Below are positions 8,105 through 17,465 of a stretch of DNA of 64,000 nt, piece by piece (position 1 is the stretch's first letter; the number at the start of each line of letters is the position of its first letter). The translations under genes and the position numbers were made by a program. This DNA is from Herbidospora daliensis (GTDB lineage: Bacteria > Actinomycetota > Actinomycetes > Streptosporangiales > Streptosporangiaceae): the NCBI RefSeq assembly GCF_001570585.1, contig NZ_BBXF01000006.1, positions 202,344 through 266,343 on the forward strand. The letters run 5' to 3'. The notes beneath the pieces were generated by a model that worked only from the letters and a program-made list of their open reading frames with translations, ran no database searches and was not told where the DNA came from.

Positions 8105-9070
8105 GTGAAGGCGATTGTGCAGGACCGCTACGGCCCGCCCGACATCCTGGAGTGCAGAGACGTCCCGGCGCCCACGCCCGCGCCCGGGGAGGTGCTGGTC
8201 AAGGTGATGGCCGCCTCCCTCAACGCCCGCGACTGGCACGTGCTGCGCGGCGACCCCTACCTGGCCCGGCTCGCCTTCGGGCTGCGCAGGCCCAAGGCGC
8301 CGATCCTGGGCACCGACTTCGCCGGGGTCGTCGTCTCGGGCGAGGGCTTCGAGCCGGGGGAGGAGGTCTACGGCGAGTTCGGCGGCGCGTTCGCCGAGTA
8401 CGTCCGGGTCCCGGCCGATCGCGTCGAGCGCAAGCCCGCGAGCCTCACCTTCGCGCAGGCCGCCGCGATGCCGCTGGCCGCCAACACGGCCCTCCAGGGG
8501 CTGCGGTCGCTGGAGAAGGGGCAGTCGGTGCTGATCAACGGGGCCTCGGGCGGCGTCGGCACGTTCGCCGTGCAGATCGCCAGGGCGCGGGGCGCGCGGG
8601 TGACCGCGGTGTGCAGCGCCAGGAACGCCGACCTGGCCGCGGGCCTGGGCGCCGACCGCGTCGTCGACTACCGCCAGGAGGACTTCGCCCTGACCGGCGG
8701 GCGCCACGACCTGGTCTTCGACCTGGTGGGCAACCGGTCGCTGCGCGACCTGCGCAGAGCTCTCGTGCCGGGCGGCACGCTGGTCATCTCAGGCGGCGGC
8801 GTCTTCAGCGGCGGCAGCCTCTTCGGGCCGCTCGGGCTGATCGTCCGCGCCCGGCTGGCCGCCCCCTTCGTCAAGGAGAAGATCGTCGTCCTGGAGGCCG
8901 TGCAGAGCCGGGCCGCCCTGACCGCCCTGCGCGAACTGGCCGACAGCGGTCAGGTGGTGCCGGCCGTCGACCGCACCTACGACCTCGCCGACGCCGCCGA
9001 AGCCATGCGCTACATGGAGGTCGAGCACGCGCGGGCCAACGTCGTGCTCACCGTGCATGCGGCACCTTGA
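8105..9070 (+). CDS. NAD(P)-dependent MDR oxidoreductase (quinone reductase-like)
   Basis: A 321-residue medium-chain dehydrogenase/reductase. The GroES-like N-terminal domain ('GTDFAGVVVSGEGFEPGEEVYG') is followed by a Rossmann domain with 'INGASGGVGTFAVQIA', the GxxGxxG-type cofactor motif. It lacks the structural zinc Cys cluster, so it is closer to quinone/enone reductases than to alcohol dehydrogenases. The GTG at 8105 has GAGGGG upstream. Expression is probably under the divergent TetR repressor, suggesting a detoxification or xenobiotic-response role (inference). Confidence 0.9.
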   Translation: MKAIVQDRYGPPDILECRDVPAPTPAPGEVLVKVMAASLNARDWHVLRGDPYLARLAFGLRRPKAPILGTDFAGVVVSGEGFEPGEEVYGEFGGAFAEYVRVPADRVERKPASLTFAQAAAMPLAANTALQGLRSLEKGQSVLINGASGGVGTFAVQIARARGARVTAVCSARNADLAAGLGADRVVDYRQEDFALTGGRHDLVFDLVGNRSLRDLRRALVPGGTLVISGGGVFSGGSLFGPLGLIVRARLAAPFVKEKIVVLEAVQSRAALTALRELADSGQVVPAVDRTYDLADAAEAMRYMEVEHARANVVLTVHAAP

Positions 9071-9139
9071 CCAATTCCGGGACGAAACGACGACCTCGCC
9101 TCCCCGCCCCGGCGGCACCGCTCTGAAGATCATGAGCAC

Positions 9140-9667
9140 ATGTCCTCGATGCGCCTTCTGCTCCTCGCCGGAGCACTCGCCGCCGCCGCTGTCACTCCGG
9201 TCCCCGCGTCGGCCGCCGCCGCCCCGGGCGCCATCACCTGTACGGGCGGGGAGATCGCCTTCACGATCAGCCCCGGCCTCACCCTCACCCCCAAGGACCG
9301 GTGGCTGAGCCTGGCCGGCCCGGTCGGCCACTGCGTCACCCCCGACCACCCGTCGATCAGCTCCGGCGTGCTGCGCGCCCACGGCGCGTTCACCGGCGCG
9401 TGCCCCGGCCCGCTGAACCCGGCCGACCTGGAACTGAGCATCGCCTGGAACGACGGCACGGTCAGCACCGTCACCGGCGCGAAGCTGCACGCCGACCTCC
9501 GGCAGTGGACGCTGCTGCCCGGCACGATCACCTCGGGCCCGTTCACCGGCGACGGCCTCGCCGCCCTCGGCCGGAGCCAGGGACTGCCGGACCCGTGGGT
9601 CATCCCCTGCGTCGTCGGCGGCCTCAACCACCTCGGGACGGTCGTCACGGCCTTCGCCGTCGGCTGA
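9140..9667 (+). CDS. Secreted hypothetical protein
   Basis: A 175-residue protein with a Sec signal peptide (MRLLLLAGALAAAAVTPVPASA from the second Met at 9149) and no membrane segment after it. The mature part is small, rich in Gly/Thr/Pro, with four Cys (ITCTGG, VGHCVT, GACPG, VIPCVV) that could form two disulfides. Family not recognised. It stands alone between the oxidoreductase and the hydrolase. The start could be 9140 or 9149; neither has a strong ribosome-binding site. Confidence 0.72.
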   Translation: MSSMRLLLLAGALAAAAVTPVPASAAAAPGAITCTGGEIAFTISPGLTLTPKDRWLSLAGPVGHCVTPDHPSISSGVLRAHGAFTGACPGPLNPADLELSIAWNDGTVSTVTGAKLHADLRQWTLLPGTITSGPFTGDGLAALGRSQGLPDPWVIPCVVGGLNHLGTVVTAFAVG

Positions 9668-9794
9668 CCCGTCCGTACGACCCGACGTCGTCGCCCCGCC
9701 GACTCGCCGATACTTGTGCCTGGCGTGCCGTCCGACCTCATCCTGTCGGGCGGCCTGGCCGTGCTCACCGGCCTGTTCGAGGGAGGATGCCCCC

Positions 9795-10544
9795 ATGGTC
9801 ACCGCACCCGACGGCGTGGAGCTCTCCGTCACGCGCACCGGCAGCGGCCCCGCCCTCATCGTGATCGACGCGGCCGGCAACTTCAGCGGCTTCCGCCCCC
9901 TCGCCGCCCCCGTCGACCTCCTGGCGGAGCACTTCTCCGTCTTCGTGTACGACCGCCGCGGGCGCGGCGCGAGCGGCGACGCGACGACGTACACGGTCGA
10001 GAAGGAGGTCGGCGACCTGGCCGCGCTCATCGACGCGGCCGGCGGCTCGGCCTGCCTCTACGGCATGTCGTCGGGCTGCCTGCTGGCCGTGCACGCCGCG
10101 GCGGCCGGGCTGAACGTGCCGAAGATCGCCCTGTTCGAGCCGCCGCTGTCCTTCGACCCCGACCCGGCGTTCACGGCGGCGGTCCGCGACGTGCTGACCT
10201 CGAAGGGCCCGCGCGCGACGGTCGAGTTCTTCAACCGCGCCATCGGCGTGCCCGACGACCTGATCGCGGGCCTGCCCCCGGAGGCGTGGTCGGTCGGCCA
10301 CACCCTGGTCTACGAGTGCCTGCTCCTGGAGACGGCCTCACCCGAGTTGCTCGGCTCGGCCGACGTGCCCGCGCTCGTGATCGACAGCACCGGCAGCGCG
10401 GGACCGCTGGCCGACATGGCCGGCCTGGCGGCCGGCCACCTGCCGAAGGCGACCCGGCTGACACTGCCGGGCGAGTGGCACGGGGTGCCGGGCGAGGTGC
10501 TCGCGCCGGCGTTACGCGACTTTCTCAGTAGGGAGATCACATGA
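9795..10544 (+). CDS. Alpha/beta hydrolase
   Basis: A 249-residue alpha/beta-hydrolase. The nucleophile elbow appears as GMSSG (Gly-x-Ser-x-Gly) near residue 96. A DRRGRGASGD loop comes before it, and the late His is in 'GEWHGVPGEVLAP'. The ATG at 9795 follows GGGAGGA. Its stop overlaps the start of the ADP-ribosylglycohydrolase gene (ATGA), so the two are probably co-translated. The substrate is unknown. Confidence 0.9.
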   Translation: MVTAPDGVELSVTRTGSGPALIVIDAAGNFSGFRPLAAPVDLLAEHFSVFVYDRRGRGASGDATTYTVEKEVGDLAALIDAAGGSACLYGMSSGCLLAVHAAAAGLNVPKIALFEPPLSFDPDPAFTAAVRDVLTSKGPRATVEFFNRAIGVPDDLIAGLPPEAWSVGHTLVYECLLLETASPELLGSADVPALVIDSTGSAGPLADMAGLAAGHLPKATRLTLPGEWHGVPGEVLAPALRDFLSREIT

Positions 10545-11533
10545 AGCCCGACCGCGTCCGCGGTTGTCTCATCGGCGGGGCCGTCGGCGACGCGCTCGGC
10601 GCCCCCGTCGAGTTCGACTCGCTGAGCCGGATCCGGGCCGCCTACGGCCCCGGCGGCATCACCGACCTGACCGACGGCCTGGTCACCGACGACACCCAGA
10701 TGACCCTGTTCACCGTCGAGGGGCTCATCCGGGGTTCCGTCCGCGGCAGGGAACGCGGGCAGGGGCACGTCCCCTCGACGGTCCGGCACGCCTACCTGCG
10801 CTGGCTCGACACCCAGGACCACCAGGGCCCGCCGGTGCCCGGCGACGTCCTGCACCGGACCGGCTGGTTACGCGAGCAGACCTGGCTCTACGCCCGCCGC
10901 GCCCCCGGCAACGCGTGCCTGTCGGGGCTGCGCGGGCACGTCGCCCCGAACTCCAAGGGCTGCGGCAGCGTCATGCGCTCGGCCCCCTTCGGGCTCGGGC
11001 CGTGGCCGGCCGGCCAGGCGTACGAGTGGGCGGCCGAATGTTCGCACTTCACCCACGGCCACCCGACGGCCGCCGCCTCATCGGGCGCGCTGGCGGCGAT
11101 CGTCCACCACCTGGTGAACGACACCACGCTGGACGACGCCGTGGCCGCCGCGTTGAAGCTCGTCGACGACCCCGCCACGGCCGGCGCGCTGCGGGCCGCC
11201 GTCGACCTCGCCCACGGCGGGCCGCCGTCGGCGGAGAAGGTCGAGTCGCTGGGCGAGGCGTGGGTGGCCGAGGAGGCGCTGGCCATCGGCGTCTACTGCG
11301 CGCTGGCCGGCGGCTCGTTCACCGAGGCGCTCGTTTTGGCCGCCAACCATTCGGGCGACAGCGATTCGACCGCCGCGATCTGCGGCAACCTGCTCGGCGC
11401 CGAGGGCGTGCGCATCCCGGCCGGGTGGATCGACCGGGTCGAGGGCCGCGACACGATCGAGCGGCTCGCGGCCGACTTCGTCGACGAGATGACCCGGGGC
11501 GGCGCCCCGCGCGACCGCTACCCCGGCCACTGA
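10541..11533 (+). CDS. ADP-ribosylglycohydrolase family protein
   Basis: A 330-residue DraG/ARH3-like hydrolase that removes ADP-ribose from proteins or small molecules. Family signatures are present: GCLIGGAVGDALG near the N-terminus, TDDTQM (metal-binding Asp pair) near 48, and the C-terminal SGDSDSTAAICGNLLGA with the second set of Mg-binding Asp residues. It overlaps the alpha/beta hydrolase by 4 nt, so a linked function in clearing modified molecules is possible. No matching ADP-ribosyltransferase is seen in the window. Confidence 0.93.
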   Translation: MKPDRVRGCLIGGAVGDALGAPVEFDSLSRIRAAYGPGGITDLTDGLVTDDTQMTLFTVEGLIRGSVRGRERGQGHVPSTVRHAYLRWLDTQDHQGPPVPGDVLHRTGWLREQTWLYARRAPGNACLSGLRGHVAPNSKGCGSVMRSAPFGLGPWPAGQAYEWAAECSHFTHGHPTAAASSGALAAIVHHLVNDTTLDDAVAAALKLVDDPATAGALRAAVDLAHGGPPSAEKVESLGEAWVAEEALAIGVYCALAGGSFTEALVLAANHSGDSDSTAAICGNLLGAEGVRIPAGWIDRVEGRDTIERLAADFVDEMTRGGAPRDRYPGH

Positions 11534-11534
11534 C

Positions 11535-12209
11535 CTAGTGGGGGTACTGCTGCGGCACCGCGTGCGGCGGCGCGACGGGCCGGGGGAGCGCCTGCAGCGA
11601 GGTGATGCGGTTGAGCACCACGATGGCGAGCACACCCGCCAGCAGCGTCAGCGGGAAGAACAGCATCTCCACCAGCGCCGCGTTCCGCACGTCGGACAAC
11701 TCGGCCGCCCCGATCAGCCCCCGGGCGACCAGGTTGGAGCCGAAAACCGCCAGCACCCACGTGATCCACCAGGTCATCGCCAGCCCGCCGGGCTTGCGGT
11801 TCTGCGGGTCGGACGCGGTCCAGACGTCGTCCACGATCTGCTTGGGGAACCAGAACGACACGATCGGGACGATCCACGCGAACACCAGCCACGGCCGCCC
11901 GAGCCGCTGCTTGACGTACGGCGCCAGCGCCTCGGCGTTGGCCCGCACCCGGAACAGCCAGATCCAGTAGCAGACCCCGGCCAGCAGCAGCGTGCCGGCC
12001 TGCAGGATCCCGGTGAAGTCGTAGAGGCTCGCGCTCTCGGTGACCTCGGCGACGTCGGCGTCGAGCGGGCTCGCCAGCACCTCCCCGATCTTCTGGTAGA
12101 GGTCGAGGCTGACGAAGACGGCGGCGGCCTCAATGAGCAGGTTGAAGGCAATCGCGATCGTGGCGACGACGGCGAGCCCACGGGCGGGACGGACGGGTTG
12201 GGGATGCAT
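11535..12209 (-). CDS. DUF4328-type membrane protein
   Basis: A 224-residue protein with about five to six membrane segments, resembling DUF4328 proteins: 'LLLAGVCYWIWLFRVRANAEAL', 'RPWLVFAWIVPIVSFWFPKQIVDDVW' and 'WWITWVLAVFGSNLVARGL'. The ATG at 12209 has AAGGA six bases upstream. It ends only 1 bp from the convergent glycohydrolase gene. The C-terminal tail is Pro/His-rich. No biochemical role is known for the family. Confidence 0.85.
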   Translation of the reverse strand: MHPQPVRPARGLAVVATIAIAFNLLIEAAAVFVSLDLYQKIGEVLASPLDADVAEVTESASLYDFTGILQAGTLLLAGVCYWIWLFRVRANAEALAPYVKQRLGRPWLVFAWIVPIVSFWFPKQIVDDVWTASDPQNRKPGGLAMTWWITWVLAVFGSNLVARGLIGAAELSDVRNAALVEMLFFPLTLLAGVLAIVVLNRITSLQALPRPVAPPHAVPQQYPH

Positions 12210-12343
12210 GCGGAATCCTTGGATGAGGGAGAGAAAGAGCGCATCACGCTAACTTTCCGAGGCCCGAATCCAGGATTGCGGACGCGGTAGTCGCGCCTTA
12301 GTGGTCCATTCGCCAGCGCGGTCGAGAGCCGAAGGGGGCCACT

Positions 12344-15319
12344 TCAGCCGGCGGTGACCTTCGCGAAGTGGAAGACGTCCGGCGGCAGCGGGTGCCGCAA
12401 CTCCCACCGGAACCTGACCGGACGTTCGCCCTCGTCGGACAGGTAGGTCATCGGCCCGGCGTAGAGGTAGGGCGGCGCGCCCTGTTTGCTCTCCCGGATG
12501 AACAGATGCACCGTCGTCTCGCCGGAACGGTAGCGGTCGGCCGTCGGAGTGGTTCGCCGGAGCCCCGACTGCGACTCCCACTGGAACAGTGTGTCGGTGA
12601 TGGCACGGTCGGCGTACATCGTGGTCGGCGAATAGTGCGTGGCCGACTTGTCGATGGTCACGAAGAACACGTCGGCCTGGGCGTCCCGCACGAAGGCCAC
12701 GCCCTCCCGCATGTGTTCGGGCTTGGAGATCCCGAAGGCGGCCAGCGCCTCGTTCTTCGTGTACGTCGCATGCACGTGCAGCGGAAGTGTTCCACCGGTG
12801 ACGTGGGTGACCCGGTGCCTGCGTTCGGCCAGCAGGGAGGTCAGCTCCAGGAGTTCCGCGGCCCGGTCGGGATGCTCGCGGAGGTCGGCCAGGCCGGTCG
12901 TCCGCACCATCGCGAGCAGCCGCTCTTCCCTGGCGCTCCGGGCTGTGTCACCCCGCATGACGCGGGCGATGAAGTCGAGGCGTTCGGCGTCGTCGATGTG
13001 CAGGACGCGGCCCAGCGCGTTGCCGATCCGCCGGTCGTCGGGGCCCGCGGGCAGCCCGCGTCCGGCCGCCCGGAGCAGGTCTGACCAGCCGAGGCGGTTG
13101 CCCCGATAGAGGTCCTCCAGCTCGACGCCGCTCGCCTCCAGGAAACCGGCCAAGGTGGTCTCCTCGGGCAGGCTCCGCAGTTCGGACACCAGCAACGGCC
13201 AGCGCATGCTGATGGTGGCCCGCAGGTTGGCCAGCACCAGCCGGGAGACCTCCCGGTCGAGGTCGATGTGACACCCGGCGGGCAGGGTGGGGAACTGCGC
13301 CTCGACCTCGGCGACCACGTCGGTCCGCCGCACCCCGGTCAGCGCCCGGAACCGCCGGTCGAACCGGAACTCCCGGTGCTGGTTGCCGATGAAGTCGAGC
13401 ACCGTCAGGCACGCCTTGCCCTCGGCCAGCCGCAACCCGCGCCCGAGCTGCTGGAGGAAGACCGTCGCGCTGTCGGTCGGCCGCAGGAACAGCACGGTGT
13501 CGATCGACGGGATGTCGACGCCTTCGTTGAACAGGTCGACGGTGAACGCGACGTTGACGGTCCGGTCGGCCAGGGCCTTGATCGCCGCCGCCCGGTCCTG
13601 CGTCCGTGACGTGATGGCCGTCGCCGGGATGCCCGCTTCGGTGAACCGGGCGGCCATGAACTCGGCGTGCGCGATGCTCACGCAGAAACCGAGCGCCCGC
13701 ATCCCGCGCGGGTCGCCGACCTTGTCGCGGAGCGCCTGCAGCACCAGCCGCACCCGGGCGTCGTTCCCGGTGTAGACGTCGCTCAACGAGGCCAGGTCGT
13801 AGCCCTGGCCCCGCCGCCACGGCACCCCGGCCAGGTCGACGCCGTCGTGCACGCCGAAGTACTGGAACGGCGCCAGCAACTGCCGTTCGATCGCCTCCCA
13901 CAGGCGCAGCTCGGAGGCGATCCGCCCGCCGAACCAGTGCAGCACGTCCTGCCCGTCGGACCGTTCCGGCGTCGCCGTCAGCCCGAGCAGCACCCGTGGG
14001 GTGGCCTGTTCGAGCAGCCGCGTGTACGTCGTGGCGGCCGAGTGGTGGAACTCGTCCACGATGACCATGTCGGCGTCGAAGGGGTCGAGCCGCGACAACG
14101 ACTGGATGGAGGCGAACACGTGCCGCCACTCGGTGGGCCGCTGCCCGTCGACCAGCAGTTCGCCGAACGACCCGTCGCGCATGACCTGCCGGAACACCTC
14201 GCGGCTCTGCCCGAGGATCTCCTTCGTGTGGGCCACGAACAGCAGCGAGTCGACCACGCCCTCGGCCCGCAGCCGCCGGTAGTCGAGCGCCGACACGATC
14301 GTCTTGCCGGTGCCGGTCGCCATCACGACGAGGTTGCGCCACCGGTCGTGCAGCGTACGTTCGGCCGCGAGGTCGGCCAGCACCTCGGCCTGATAGCCGT
14401 AGGGCCGGACGTCGAGGGTGGTGAGGATCTCCCGGTCGGCGAACCGCTCCTGGCCGAGCGCGCGGTCGAGCAGGGCGCGGTCGCGGGCCGGGTCGTAGGT
14501 CTCGAACGACGGGTCGGCCCAGTACTCCTCGAAGGTCGCCGCGAACGTGTCGAGCAGGTGCTCCTGCTCCATCGCCGACAACCGGACGTTCCACTCCAGC
14601 CCGTCGATCAGGGCCGACTTCGACAGGTTCGACGAGCCGACGTACGCCGTCGAGTAGCCCGACGACCGGCGGAACAACCACGCCTTGGCGTGCAGGCGGG
14701 TGGTTCTGGTCTCGTACGAGATCTTGACGGTCGCGCCCAGCTCCACCAGCCGATCGAGGGCCCGCCGTTCGGTCGCCCCTCGGTAGGTGGTGGTGATGAC
14801 CCGTAAGTCGCCACCCCGCCGCACGAACTCGGCCAGTTCGCGCTCCAGGATCCGCACCCCCGGCCACCGGATGAACGCGCACAGCAGGTCGATCCGGTCG
14901 GCGGAGCCGATCTCCTTACGCAACTCGCTGCCCACGTTGGGCTGCCCGTGCCCGTTGACCAGCAGCGCGCTCGCGCCGAGCGGGGTGCTGGGCCGGACGG
15001 GGAACACCGCCTTCCCATCGGGCGTACGGGTGCGGGTCACCGCCAGCAGCAGGTCGTCGACCGCCTGGTCGTCTGGGTCGCCGACGAGCTTGGCCAGCTC
15101 ATTAGCGACGGTGAGCTGTTCGGCGAGCCGTTCCTCGTCGGTGCCCCGCACAGCGCGCAGCCGCCGCCGCACGAGCGAGGCGATGTGGGCGGTCAGCACG
15201 TCGGCCGACTCGGTCGGATCGAGATGGCGGGATTGCGCCAAATCGCCGTGGGCGGCCAGTTGCCGCTGCCATCCTTCCGTGACGAGTTTCTCGTAGACGC
15301 CGGGCGCGAGTTCCGTCAT
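12344..15319 (-). CDS. PLD-domain SF2 helicase with DUF3427-like C-terminus
   Basis: A 991-residue three-part protein. Residues about 120-290 are a phospholipase-D-like nuclease domain with an HxK motif (LHAKAWLF, near 210) and 'VGSSNLSKSAL'. Residues about 300-640 are an SF2 helicase: Walker A MATGTGKT near 335, DEFH box near 421, motif VI QQLGRGLR near 627. The remaining 350 residues resemble the DUF3427 region of SSL2-like helicases. The ATG at 15319 (MTELAPGVYEKL) is preferred over an extended frame reading into the divergent gene. Such proteins are often near restriction or defence genes; substrate and role unproven. Confidence 0.9.
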   Translation of the reverse strand: MTELAPGVYEKLVTEGWQRQLAAHGDLAQSRHLDPTESADVLTAHIASLVRRRLRAVRGTDEERLAEQLTVANELAKLVGDPDDQAVDDLLLAVTRTRTPDGKAVFPVRPSTPLGASALLVNGHGQPNVGSELRKEIGSADRIDLLCAFIRWPGVRILERELAEFVRRGGDLRVITTTYRGATERRALDRLVELGATVKISYETRTTRLHAKAWLFRRSSGYSTAYVGSSNLSKSALIDGLEWNVRLSAMEQEHLLDTFAATFEEYWADPSFETYDPARDRALLDRALGQERFADREILTTLDVRPYGYQAEVLADLAAERTLHDRWRNLVVMATGTGKTIVSALDYRRLRAEGVVDSLLFVAHTKEILGQSREVFRQVMRDGSFGELLVDGQRPTEWRHVFASIQSLSRLDPFDADMVIVDEFHHSAATTYTRLLEQATPRVLLGLTATPERSDGQDVLHWFGGRIASELRLWEAIERQLLAPFQYFGVHDGVDLAGVPWRRGQGYDLASLSDVYTGNDARVRLVLQALRDKVGDPRGMRALGFCVSIAHAEFMAARFTEAGIPATAITSRTQDRAAAIKALADRTVNVAFTVDLFNEGVDIPSIDTVLFLRPTDSATVFLQQLGRGLRLAEGKACLTVLDFIGNQHREFRFDRRFRALTGVRRTDVVAEVEAQFPTLPAGCHIDLDREVSRLVLANLRATISMRWPLLVSELRSLPEETTLAGFLEASGVELEDLYRGNRLGWSDLLRAAGRGLPAGPDDRRIGNALGRVLHIDDAERLDFIARVMRGDTARSAREERLLAMVRTTGLADLREHPDRAAELLELTSLLAERRHRVTHVTGGTLPLHVHATYTKNEALAAFGISKPEHMREGVAFVRDAQADVFFVTIDKSATHYSPTTMYADRAITDTLFQWESQSGLRRTTPTADRYRSGETTVHLFIRESKQGAPPYLYAGPMTYLSDEGERPVRFRWELRHPLPPDVFHFAKVTAG

Positions 15320-15380
15320 GGCCGGCACGGTATCCGACGGCGCCGGCCTGTTCGGTACCTTTCCGGGCAGAGGAGGGATC

Positions 15381-17465
15381 ATGGGTGTACGCGAGGCCGA
15401 CGACCTCTGCCGGGTGGCCGAAGCCCTGGTGCGCGATGCCCGCACCCTGCTCGCCGACCACGACGCCGTCCAGGCCCAGGCCCTGGCCGCGCTCGACACG
15501 CTGCGCAAGCACGCCGTCCGCGACGACCTGGCGCGGATGCCCGTCGCCCGGCTCAAGGACGTCACCGGCGGGCGGCTGCGCACCGGCATGCTCGAACGGT
15601 CGGGCATCACCACGGTCCTCCAGGTCCACGACATGTCGGCCTACCGGCTTCAGGAGCTGCCGGGGGTGGGGCCGCAGACGGCCCGGCAGATCAGGGCCGC
15701 CGCCGACCAGATCGAGGAGGCCGCCCGGCAGCTCGCGAGCGTGCGGATCGAGCGGGGCGACTGGAAGTCCGAGGCGCTCGTCGTCGCGGTGAAGCGGCTG
15801 CTCGACGCCGGAACCGAGTTGCCGTTCCACGTCAGGGCCGCCCGTGACGTCGACTCCTCCCTCACCCCGTTGCTGAAGGCCGCCCACCCCGCCCGTTCGC
15901 GCTGGCGGCTCGTCACCTCCGGCCGGCGGCGGCGGGCGGAGGCGCAGGAGGCCGTCGCGGCGATCGACGCGCTGCTCGACGACGCGGCCCAAGCTGGCAG
16001 GGAATTTCCGCAGGTCATCACCGATCTGTTGCGGCCGCCGTCGAGCGGGCACGAGGCGTGGGCCGATTTCGAGTACCGGTCGGCCGACTACTACGCCCTG
16101 CTGGCCGACCTCGCGGGGGAGCGGGTCACCGAGGGGGTGCTGCCCGACGACGTCCTGGCCCGGGTGAACGCGCAGCCGCTCGACGACGCCTTTCGGCGGG
16201 TCTCGTTGCGGGGTTACCAGTCGTTCGGGGCGCGGTTCGCGCTCGCGCAGAAGCGGGTGATCATCGGCGACGAGATGGGGCTCGGCAAGTCGATCGAGGC
16301 CATCGCGGCGCTCGCACATCTGGCCGCCGAGGGGGCGACCCGCTTCCTGGTCGTCTGCCCGGCCAGCGTCGTCGTCAACTGGGTGCGCGAGATCGAGGCG
16401 CGCAGCACGCTGAAGGCGCAGAAGGTGCACGGGCCGCGCCGCGAGGCGGCGCTCGACGAGTGGGAGAAGGAGGGCGGGGTCGCCGTCGTCACGCTCGACG
16501 GGCTGCACCGGCTGACGCCGACGCCGGCCGTCGCGATGCTGGTCGTCGACGAGGCCCACTACGTCAAGAACCCGGCCACCAAGCGGGCCCAAGCGGTCGC
16601 CGCCTGGTGCCGTACCGTCGAGCGGGTGCTGTTCCTGACCGGGACGCCGATGGAGAACCGGGTCGAGGAGTTCCGGGCGCTGGTCGCGCACGTGAATCCC
16701 GCGCTGGAGATCAGCCAGGGCGGGCCGCAGGCGTTCCGCCGGTCGGTGGCCGCGACCTACCTGCGCCGCAACCAGGAGGACGTGCTGCACGAGCTGCCCG
16801 ACCGGGTCGAGGCCGACGAGTGGGTGGAGTTCTCCGGCGACGACCTCGACGCCTACCGGCAGGCGGTCGCCGACCGGCACTTCCCGCGTATGCGCCGGGC
16901 CGCGTTCGCCCATCCGGCGACGTCGGCCAAGCTGAAGCGGCTGACCGAGCTGGTCGAGGAGGCCGAGGCCAACGGGCTGAAGGTGATCGTGTTCTCCTTC
17001 TTCCGCGACGTGCTGACCGCCGTCGGGGAGAGCCTGGGCACCCCGCACAAGCTGACCGGCGACCTCGACCCCGACCGCCGCCAGGAGCTCGTCGACGCCT
17101 TCTCGGCGACCCGGGGGCACGCCGTGCTGCTCAGCCAGATCGTGGCCGGCGGGGTCGGGCTGAACCTCCAGGCGGCGTCCGTGGTGATCATCTGTGAGCC
17201 GCAGCTGAAGCCGTCGACCGAGACCCAGGCCATCGCGCGGGCCCACCGCATGGGGCAGACCCGCAAGGTCCAGGTGCACCGGCTGCTGGCCGTCGACTCG
17301 GTCGACCAGCGGCTGCTGGAGATCCTGGCGACCAAGACGCGGCGGTTCGACGAGTACGCCCGCCGCAGCGATCTGGCGGAGTCGAGCCCGGCCGCCGTCG
17401 ACGTCTCGGAACAGGCACTCGCGCACCAGATCATCGAAGAGGAACAGCGCCGACTTTTGGGTTAA
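15381..17465 (+). CDS. SNF2-family helicase with helix-hairpin-helix motif
   Basis: A 694-residue SWI2/SNF2 ATPase. A helix-hairpin-helix DNA-binding motif (LQELPGVGPQTARQI) lies near residues 90-110. The helicase core has DEMGLGKS near 296, DEAHYVKN near 389, 'LTGTPMENR', and the C-terminal lobe 'GGVGLNLQAAS' and RAHRMGQT near 620. The ATG at 15381 has AGGAGG directly upstream. It is divergent from the PLD-helicase with 61 bp between starts, so they share a promoter region. It likely remodels or translocates on DNA; no nuclease domain is fused to it. Confidence 0.92.
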   Translation: MGVREADDLCRVAEALVRDARTLLADHDAVQAQALAALDTLRKHAVRDDLARMPVARLKDVTGGRLRTGMLERSGITTVLQVHDMSAYRLQELPGVGPQTARQIRAAADQIEEAARQLASVRIERGDWKSEALVVAVKRLLDAGTELPFHVRAARDVDSSLTPLLKAAHPARSRWRLVTSGRRRRAEAQEAVAAIDALLDDAAQAGREFPQVITDLLRPPSSGHEAWADFEYRSADYYALLADLAGERVTEGVLPDDVLARVNAQPLDDAFRRVSLRGYQSFGARFALAQKRVIIGDEMGLGKSIEAIAALAHLAAEGATRFLVVCPASVVVNWVREIEARSTLKAQKVHGPRREAALDEWEKEGGVAVVTLDGLHRLTPTPAVAMLVVDEAHYVKNPATKRAQAVAAWCRTVERVLFLTGTPMENRVEEFRALVAHVNPALEISQGGPQAFRRSVAATYLRRNQEDVLHELPDRVEADEWVEFSGDDLDAYRQAVADRHFPRMRRAAFAHPATSAKLKRLTELVEEAEANGLKVIVFSFFRDVLTAVGESLGTPHKLTGDLDPDRRQELVDAFSATRGHAVLLSQIVAGGVGLNLQAASVVIICEPQLKPSTETQAIARAHRMGQTRKVQVHRLLAVDSVDQRLLEILATKTRRFDEYARRSDLAESSPAAVDVSEQALAHQIIEEEQRRLLG

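Noticed and set aside
12344..17465. DISARM or BREX system
   Set aside because: Helicase and PLD elements are present but no methyltransferase, PglX/PglZ, BrxL or DUF1998 partner is found.
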